From positions 1-56,637 of the forward strand of contig NZ_JADEWV010000012.1 in assembly GCF_015207455.1 (NCBI RefSeq): 56,637 bases of DNA, in the 5' to 3' direction. The notes beneath the pieces were generated by a model. The model was not told the DNA's origin. It was given only the letters and a program-made list of their open reading frames with translations, and did not search any database. The DNA is from Microcoleus sp. LEGE 07076 (lineage in GTDB: Bacteria > Cyanobacteriota > Cyanobacteriia > Cyanobacteriales > Microcoleaceae). Both the position numbers and the translations under genes were made by a program. Shown piece after piece: positions 50,612-56,637 of this stretch (its first letter is position 1; every line of letters begins with the position of its first letter).

Positions 50612-53600
50612 ATGACAACTCAAAATTTTACATTGACAGGTTATGAAATTATCGATCGCATTTACTCAGGCACTCGCACCCTAGTTTATCGAGGTTTCCG
50701 TACTAGCGACAAACAGCCAGTCGCCATCAAAGTCCTGCACAGCGAATATCCCAGCTTCAGTGAACTCATGCAGTTTCGCAATCAATATACCATTGCCAAA
50801 AACCTCAATTTACCAGGAATCATCGAAACATACAGCTTAAAAGCTTACCAAAACAGCTATGCGCTGGTAATGGAAGATTTCGGGGGAATCTCTCTGAAGG
50901 AATGGACTCAACAAGGGGAAACTGCGCCGAATTTAAGCGAATTTTTGCAAATGGCGATCGACATCAGCAGTACATTAGACATACTTGGCCGCCACCGCAT
51001 CATTCACAAAGACATTAAACCAGTCAATATTCTGATTAATCCCCAAACCAAACAAGTCAAACTAATTGACTTTAGTATTGCATCTTTGCTGCCTAGGGAA
51101 ACTCAAACCCTGATGAATCCTAACGTACTCGAAGGGACACTCGGCTACTTGTCACCCGAACAAACGGGCAGGATGAATCGCGGCATTGACTACCGCACTG
51201 ATTTTTACTCTTTGGGTGTGACTTTTTATGAATTGCTGGCGGGAGAATTGCCGTTTCAATCCAACGATGCGATGGAATTGGTACACTCTCATATTGCCAA
51301 ACAACCGCCATCGCTGCATCAAATCAATCCAAAAATTGCGCCTGTACTCTCGGAGATTGTCAGCAAGTTGATGGCAAAAAATGCTGAAAGCCGCTATCAG
51401 AGTGCTTTGGGGCTGAAATTTGACTTAGAATTATGTTTGAGTCAAATACAACAAAATGGTAGAATAGAAGGTTTTGAAATAGGTCAGAGAGATTTGTGCG
51501 ATCGCTTCATCATACCAGAGAAACTATACGGACGAGAGGCCGAAGTATCAACCCTACTCCAAGCATTTGAAAGAGTCAGCAAAGGCGCAACAGAAATGAT
51601 GTTAGTAGCGGGTTTCTCCGGCATCGGCAAAACCGCAGTAGTGAACGAAGTCCACAAACCCATTGTGCGACAGCGCGGCTATTTCATCAAAGGCAAATAC
51701 GATCAATTCCAGCGCAACATTCCCTTGAGTGCATTTGTCCAAGCCTTCCGAGATTTGCTCGCACAAATACTATCAGAATCAGACGCGCAACTGCAAACTT
51801 GGAAAACCAAAATTCTGTCAGCAGTTGGAGACAATGGACAAGTCTTGATTGAGGTAATTCCCGAATTAGAAAATATAATCGGTACTCAACTCCCTGCTCA
51901 AGAGTTATCAGGCAGTGCGGCCCAAAATCGATTCAATCTGCTGATGCAGAAATTCGTGCAAATATTTACCAGCCGAGAACATCCTTTAGTGATATTTTTG
52001 GATGACTTGCAGTGGGCAGATTTGGCATCGCTGAAATTATTGCAACTGTTGATGCAGGATACAGGGCATTTATTGGTGTTGGGTGCTTATCGAGATAATG
52101 AAGTATTCCCGGCTCACCCATTTATATTGACAGTGGATGAAATGGTCAAAACTGGTGCAAGAGTGAATACTATTACGTTGCAACCATTGAGTTTGGCAGA
52201 TACAAATCAATTGGTTGCAGATACATTGAACTGTGATGCACAGTTGGCTCAACCTTTGACTGAATTAGTGGATCGCAAAACCCAAGGCAATCCTTTTTTC
52301 ACAACGCAGTTTCTCAAAGCGCTGCATGACGATGGACAAATTACCTTCGATCAAGTTCAACGCTATTGGGAATGTGATATCGCTCAAGTGAACGCGCTGT
52401 CTCTCACCGATGATGTGGTGGAGTTTATGGCAACGCAATTGCAGAAATTGCCAGCCACAACGCAACAGGTGCTGAAGTTAGCGGCTTGTGTGGGCAATCA
52501 GTTTGATTTGAATACCTTGGCGATCGTTTCTGAGCAGTCTCAAACCGATGCAGCAACGGCCTTGTGGAAAGCTTTACAAGAAGGTTTGATTCTCCCCACG
52601 AGCCAAATCTATAAGTTCTTTCAGGGGAGAGAGAAATCGGATATGCAAAATACGGTCAATCCCAAATATCGTTTTTTGCACGATCGCGTCCAACAAGCCG
52701 CTTATTCTCTGATTCCACAAGATCGACAACAGTCAACTCATTTAACAATTGCTCGCTTGCTGCGACAAAATACCCCAGATGCAGAACTAGAAGCCAATAT
52801 TTTTGAGATTGTCAACCACTGGAATAGCGCGATCGCACTTCTAGTCGATCCACTGGAAACAACCAATCTCGCCCGACTCAATTTAATTGCTGGAAGCAAA
52901 GCCAAAGCAGCTAATGCCTACGAACCCGCCCTGAAGTATTGCAGGACAGGTCTAGCTCTTCTAGACGATCTGGGTGGCTGGCAGAACCAAACCAGCCTGA
53001 TGCTGGCATTGCATGAAGGTGCAGCATCAGCGGCTTATCTCTGTGGTGATTTTGCTCAAATGGAGCAGTGTGTGAGCGCGATCTTAGCTCAAAAACTGGC
53101 TCCTCTTGACCTGGTTAAAACCTATGAAATCCAGATTCAAGCCCATAGCAATCAGGGTCAGTTTTCAGAGGCGATCGCGATCGCACGAAACGCCCTAGAG
53201 CAACTCAATATTCATCTACCCCAACAACCAACACCCGCAGATATTGTCCCAGCCATGCAAGAAGTGGCTATATTACTCAATGGCAGAACTGCCCATGATT
53301 TACTTGATTTGCCTTTGATGACAGACGCGATATCTTTGGCAAGTATACAGTTACTGTCGAGTATTACGCCAGCCTCTTATAATTCTGCCCCCTTACTGTT
53401 TCCCTTTGTCGTTTTAGCTCAAATCAAACTATCGATGCAAGTAGGTAATACAGCCCTCTCTGCTTTTGGCTACAGTGCGTATGCTGTTTTATTAAGCGGT
53501 GTTTTAGAAGACTTCGATGCAGCCTATGAATTTGGTCAGCTAGGATTGAAACTGGCGGAGAAGTTTAAAGTGCCACCTGTTCAGGCAAAGGTGAATATGG

Positions 53601-55999
53601 TTGTCGGAGCTTTGATTTTTCACCATAAATCCCACTTTAAAAATAGTTTGCCTCTACTGACAGAAGCATTCAAAATTGGGCTAGAAGTGGGTGATTTTGA
53701 ATCTACTGGCTACAGTGCTTCCAATCATTGTCAATTTTCCTATGCTGTTGGCAAAGAATTAACGACACTGCGGGCAGAAATAGAAATTTATCTCGCCACA
53801 CTTCTGAAGCTAAACATCGTCACGAACTCAAACTACATTTTTACTATTTTGCAAACTATCCGGCGATTACAAGCGACTCGAAATGAGGCTATGCTGACTG
53901 CCCAAAAGGAGTTGCATCATACCTTAACTACTTCTAATGATTTAACCGGATTACATATGTATTGGGTTTATCGGCTGACAGCTTCCTATTTGCTCAACGA
54001 AATGGTTGAGGCAAAACAAGATGTGGTGGCAGCACGCCAAACCTTAGCCGCCGGCGCAGGTCAGATTAGCACACCCATTTTTTACTTCTATGATTCTCTG
54101 ACAGCCTTGGTTGACTTTTCGGAGGTGACAGACAAAACGGCAGTCCTCGATCGCGTTTCTGAAAACCAGACCAAACTGCACCATCGCGCTTACCACGCGC
54201 CGATGAACTTTCAACACAAATATGACTTGGTTGAAGCAGAAAAATGTCGCGTTTTGGAAAATAAAATTGAGGCGATCGATTTGTACGATCGCGCCATTTC
54301 TGGAGCCAAAGAAAACGGCTATATTCAAGAAGAAGCATTAGCCAACGAACTCGCCGCTAAATTCTACCTTCATTGGGGCAAAGAAAAAATTGCTCAAGTC
54401 TATATGACTGAAGCCTACTACGGTTATGCGCGCTGGGGTGCACAAGCCAAAACCGACGACCTAGAAAAACGCTATCCCCAACTACTCCAACCCATTCTGC
54501 AACAGCGACTACTCAACCTAAATCCCCTAGAAACGATCGCCACCATTGCCCATACATCAATTTCGACATCTACTCACAGCAGCAGTAGCAAGATTTCCGA
54601 TGCCCTAGATTTCGCCTCCATCCTCAAAGCTGCCGGGGCCATTTCTAGTAGTATTGAACTCGATGAATTGATGACTAGCCTCACCCGCATTCTCTTAGAA
54701 AACTCTGGGGCGAAAAAATCGGCTCTGATTCTCCTGCAAGATGGGAATTGGCAAGTCAGAGCAATGACTTCTGTCAATTATCAGACCAACTCTGAAGAGA
54801 TCCAAACTGTTCTTGATTCCCAACCCTTAGATACTTGTCAAGATGTGCCGAGGAAGATTATTCAATATGTCAAAAATACTCAAAAAACCGTTATCATCGA
54901 TCGCCTAAAACCCGAAATTTCTGGACTGATTGGGGACTATATGCTCGCCCATCAACCTCAAAGCGTATGTTGCACGCCGATTATCAATCAGGGTCATTTG
55001 GTGGGGATTCTCTATCTGGAAAATCAACTTACTAGCGGGGTATTCACGAGGGCTCGCCTACAACTGATCAAACTCCTTTCCTCCCAAGCCGCCATCTCCC
55101 TAGAAAATGCACGGCTTTATCAACAATCTCAACAAGCTTTGCTTGATTTACAACAAGCTCAATTACAAATTGTGCAGAGCGAAAAAATGTCGGCATTGGG
55201 TAACTTAGTGGCGGGAGTTGCTCACGAGATGAACAATCCTCTGGGTTTTATTTCAGCCAGCCTCGAACAATCTAAACCGACTGTCGCCGATCTGATCGAA
55301 CACTTAAAATTGTATCAAGACGCTCTTCCTAATCCCGGAGAAGAAATTCTCGATCATGCAGAAGAGATTGACCTGGATTATAGTTTAGAAGATTTTCCTA
55401 AGTCTCTCAATTCAATGGTCATGGCTTGCGATCGCCTGAAAAACATCAGCACCAGTTTAAGAACATTCTCCCGTGCGGACAAAGATTACAAAGTTTCTTT
55501 CAATATTCACGAAGGGATTGACAGCACAATTCTTATCCTCAAACATCGCCTCAAAGCTAACGAAAAACGTCCCACCATTGAAGTAGTCACTGAGTATGGA
55601 GATTTACCGAAAATCCAGTGTTTTCCCGGACAGCTCAATCAGGTATTTATGAATATTCTGGCGAATGCGATCGATGCGTTGGATGAATCAAATACAGACA
55701 GGAAATTTGGCGAAATTGCAGCCAATCCCAATCGGATTATAATTCGGACGAGAGTGGAAGGCGAACAAGTAAAAATTGATCTCGCCGACACTGGTAAAGG
55801 AATATCAGAAGATGTTAAATCTCGCATCTTCGACCACTTATTTACAACGAAGGCTGTAGGTAAAGGGACGGGATTAGGATTGGCAATTGCGCGTCAAATT
55901 ATTGAGGAAAAACATGGCGGAAAAATTACAGTTGATTCTGCCTCTGGCGAGGGGACTGTGTTTGCGATCGTGTTACCTGTTAGCGAAGAAAGTCATTAG
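50612..55999 (+). CDS. Giant hybrid kinase: Ser/Thr kinase - AAA ATPase - GAF - histidine kinase
   Basis: A 1795-aa soluble protein. The Ser/Thr kinase domain (about 8-270) has catalytic K40, HKDIKPVNI (D134, N139) and LIDFSIAS, where DFS replaces the usual DFG. The activation segment ends in LGYLSPEQ. An AAA-type ATPase (about 300-600) has P-loop AGFSGIGKTAVV and Walker B VIFLDDLQWAD. A long helical region (about 680-1290) with TPR-like pairs precedes a GAF domain (about 1370-1510). A coiled coil leads to the transmitter, with phospho-acceptor H1538 (VAHEMNNP), N-box NQVFMNILANAIDAL, and G boxes DTGKGIS and GTGLGLA. This is the HstK-type multikinase common in filamentous cyanobacteria. DFS may reduce kinase activity. 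Confidence 0.93.
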   Translation: MTTQNFTLTGYEIIDRIYSGTRTLVYRGFRTSDKQPVAIKVLHSEYPSFSELMQFRNQYTIAKNLNLPGIIETYSLKAYQNSYALVMEDFGGISLKEWTQQGETAPNLSEFLQMAIDISSTLDILGRHRIIHKDIKPVNILINPQTKQVKLIDFSIASLLPRETQTLMNPNVLEGTLGYLSPEQTGRMNRGIDYRTDFYSLGVTFYELLAGELPFQSNDAMELVHSHIAKQPPSLHQINPKIAPVLSEIVSKLMAKNAESRYQSALGLKFDLELCLSQIQQNGRIEGFEIGQRDLCDRFIIPEKLYGREAEVSTLLQAFERVSKGATEMMLVAGFSGIGKTAVVNEVHKPIVRQRGYFIKGKYDQFQRNIPLSAFVQAFRDLLAQILSESDAQLQTWKTKILSAVGDNGQVLIEVIPELENIIGTQLPAQELSGSAAQNRFNLLMQKFVQIFTSREHPLVIFLDDLQWADLASLKLLQLLMQDTGHLLVLGAYRDNEVFPAHPFILTVDEMVKTGARVNTITLQPLSLADTNQLVADTLNCDAQLAQPLTELVDRKTQGNPFFTTQFLKALHDDGQITFDQVQRYWECDIAQVNALSLTDDVVEFMATQLQKLPATTQQVLKLAACVGNQFDLNTLAIVSEQSQTDAATALWKALQEGLILPTSQIYKFFQGREKSDMQNTVNPKYRFLHDRVQQAAYSLIPQDRQQSTHLTIARLLRQNTPDAELEANIFEIVNHWNSAIALLVDPLETTNLARLNLIAGSKAKAANAYEPALKYCRTGLALLDDLGGWQNQTSLMLALHEGAASAAYLCGDFAQMEQCVSAILAQKLAPLDLVKTYEIQIQAHSNQGQFSEAIAIARNALEQLNIHLPQQPTPADIVPAMQEVAILLNGRTAHDLLDLPLMTDAISLASIQLLSSITPASYNSAPLLFPFVVLAQIKLSMQVGNTALSAFGYSAYAVLLSGVLEDFDAAYEFGQLGLKLAEKFKVPPVQAKVNMVVGALIFHHKSHFKNSLPLLTEAFKIGLEVGDFESTGYSASNHCQFSYAVGKELTTLRAEIEIYLATLLKLNIVTNSNYIFTILQTIRRLQATRNEAMLTAQKELHHTLTTSNDLTGLHMYWVYRLTASYLLNEMVEAKQDVVAARQTLAAGAGQISTPIFYFYDSLTALVDFSEVTDKTAVLDRVSENQTKLHHRAYHAPMNFQHKYDLVEAEKCRVLENKIEAIDLYDRAISGAKENGYIQEEALANELAAKFYLHWGKEKIAQVYMTEAYYGYARWGAQAKTDDLEKRYPQLLQPILQQRLLNLNPLETIATIAHTSISTSTHSSSSKISDALDFASILKAAGAISSSIELDELMTSLTRILLENSGAKKSALILLQDGNWQVRAMTSVNYQTNSEEIQTVLDSQPLDTCQDVPRKIIQYVKNTQKTVIIDRLKPEISGLIGDYMLAHQPQSVCCTPIINQGHLVGILYLENQLTSGVFTRARLQLIKLLSSQAAISLENARLYQQSQQALLDLQQAQLQIVQSEKMSALGNLVAGVAHEMNNPLGFISASLEQSKPTVADLIEHLKLYQDALPNPGEEILDHAEEIDLDYSLEDFPKSLNSMVMACDRLKNISTSLRTFSRADKDYKVSFNIHEGIDSTILILKHRLKANEKRPTIEVVTEYGDLPKIQCFPGQLNQVFMNILANAIDALDESNTDRKFGEIAANPNRIIIRTRVEGEQVKIDLADTGKGISEDVKSRIFDHLFTTKAVGKGTGLGLAIARQIIEEKHGGKITVDSASGEGTVFAIVLPVSEESH

Positions 56000-56290
56000 T
56001 CATTGGTGATTGGTGATTAGTCAGAAGTGCGATCGCGTCCCCCCCCGAGCGAACATTCGTCAGAAAAGTGATGATAGCGGTTTTCAACTCTTCTGCTTTG
56101 CGATTGGACTTTAGTCCGAACGATCGAACCTATTTGCTGCCACTCCAGACACTGGGAAAATTTCCCGCGCCCCTCCAGCAAATTGACAAAATCTCAACTA
56201 TGCTAACGTAGGCAAGCAGCAATGCCTTGTCACGCAGGCGATTGACATAATTTAAAACAATTAATTTTATTGAGGAGCGGTGTATCCCCT

Positions 56291-56637
56291 ATGGCAAACC
56301 TGATCGGCACAGACAGCAACGACTTTATTCTAGGAACTCCGCAGGGCGATCGAATTCGCGCTTTAGATGGCGATGACACGCTCCTGGGTGCCGGAGGAGA
56401 CGACACCCTAGAAGGCGACGCAGGCAACGACCAGCTTCTGGGAGGCGACGGAGGAGATTCGCTGTTTGGGGGCGAAGGAAATGACGAACTCATTGGCAAC
56501 CAAGGTCGCGATTTTGCTTTAGGCGGCAACGGCGACGACTCGATTCGCGGCGGTTTGGGCAACGACATCCTCGAAGGCAACGACGGGTCAGACACCGTAT
56601 TCGGAGACGCGGGGGACGACTTGGTTAGGGGCGACGG
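56291..56637 (+). CDS. RTX calcium-binding repeat protein, truncated by the window end
   Basis: ATG 56291 opens [15 protein letters not shown], and the frame stays open to the last base. After a short start it consists of at least nine RTX nonapeptides of the type GGxGxDxLx ([30 protein letters not shown] and [10 protein letters not shown]). These coil into a parallel beta-roll that binds Ca2+. RTX proteins are usually secreted by a type I system through a C-terminal signal, which is outside the window; there is no N-terminal signal peptide, as expected for that route. GAGGAG lies about 13 bases before the start. The 291-base spacer before it shows no further feature. Confidence 0.88.
   Translation, partial: MANLIGTDSNDFILGTPQGDRIRALDGDDTLLGAGGDDTLEGDAGNDQLLGGDGGDSLFGGEGNDELIGNQGRDFALGGNGDDSIRGGLGNDILEGNDGSDTVFGDAGDDLVRGD

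Noticed and set aside
56230..56595. 121-codon frame on the minus strand rich in Ser and Pro
   Set aside because: It is the antisense of the RTX repeat gene on the plus strand; its composition is a by-product of GGxGxD codons.

Overview
The window comes from a filamentous cyanobacterium, most likely of the Microcoleus/Oscillatoria group; the genus is an inference. The octamer GCGATCGC (HIP1) and its core CGATCG are scattered through genes and spacers. Many products are cyanobacterial in type: AgrE, GlgA2, a COP23-like exported protein, Uma2 proteins, and very large multi-domain kinases. The spacers are full of heptanucleotide tandem repeats and REP-like hairpins.

Layout. 1-10.1 kb: the tail of a probable ABC permease, argG (-), a GT2 glycosyltransferase, a REC-PAS-GAF-PAS-PAS hybrid histidine kinase, a dead DUF433 antitoxin gene, and agrE (arginine dihydrolase/ornithine cyclodeaminase). 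10-16 kb: a DUF29-like gene, gltA with a terminator, sixA, a DHH phosphoesterase, an HNH nuclease with a terminator, and a COP23-like secreted protein. 16-24 kb: an AAA-like/TM/WD40 protein, 5-formyl-THF cyclo-ligase, Uma2, a hidden 38-aa membrane peptide, a PhyH oxygenase, and an HTH-TIR-AAA protein. 24-33 kb: a small exported peptide with a 116-aa partner, an AMIN/SxxK hydrolase, a SUKH immunity-type gene next to a frameshifted deaminase toxin, DUF4342, glgA2, a decayed two-gene cassette, and a GH57 enzyme. 33-36 kb: genomic debris, namely an internally deleted IS with perfect 15-bp ends that abuts a 5'-truncated NB-ARC/STAND gene, then Uma2 and large hairpins. 36-46.5 kb: a DrrA-type ABC ATPase, a 62-aa cyanobacterial protein, a histone-deacetylase-like enzyme, gyrA with an acidic insert, two Uma2 genes, and an RNase D-like exonuclease with a duplicated C-terminal module. 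46.5-56.6 kb: a large vWA protein, an AEC transporter, a 1795-aa Ser/Thr kinase-ATPase-GAF-histidine kinase, and the start of an RTX protein that runs off the window.

Functional themes. ArgG and AgrE are two enzymes of the cyanobacterial ornithine-ammonia cycle. GlgA2 and GH57 stand divergently and both act on alpha-glucans. The two giant kinases share a closely related C-terminal histidine-kinase module. Two intact AAA-like STAND-type proteins and one broken one lie within 19 kb, alongside remains of several toxin/antitoxin-type cassettes, so this is a region of turnover for conflict-type genes.

The most novel point is at 26.6-27.7 kb. It is an orphan polymorphic-toxin deaminase whose zinc-binding CxxC half is preserved in another frame just past the stop codon, followed by a SUKH-family gene. 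I see no rRNA, tRNA or CRISPR array.
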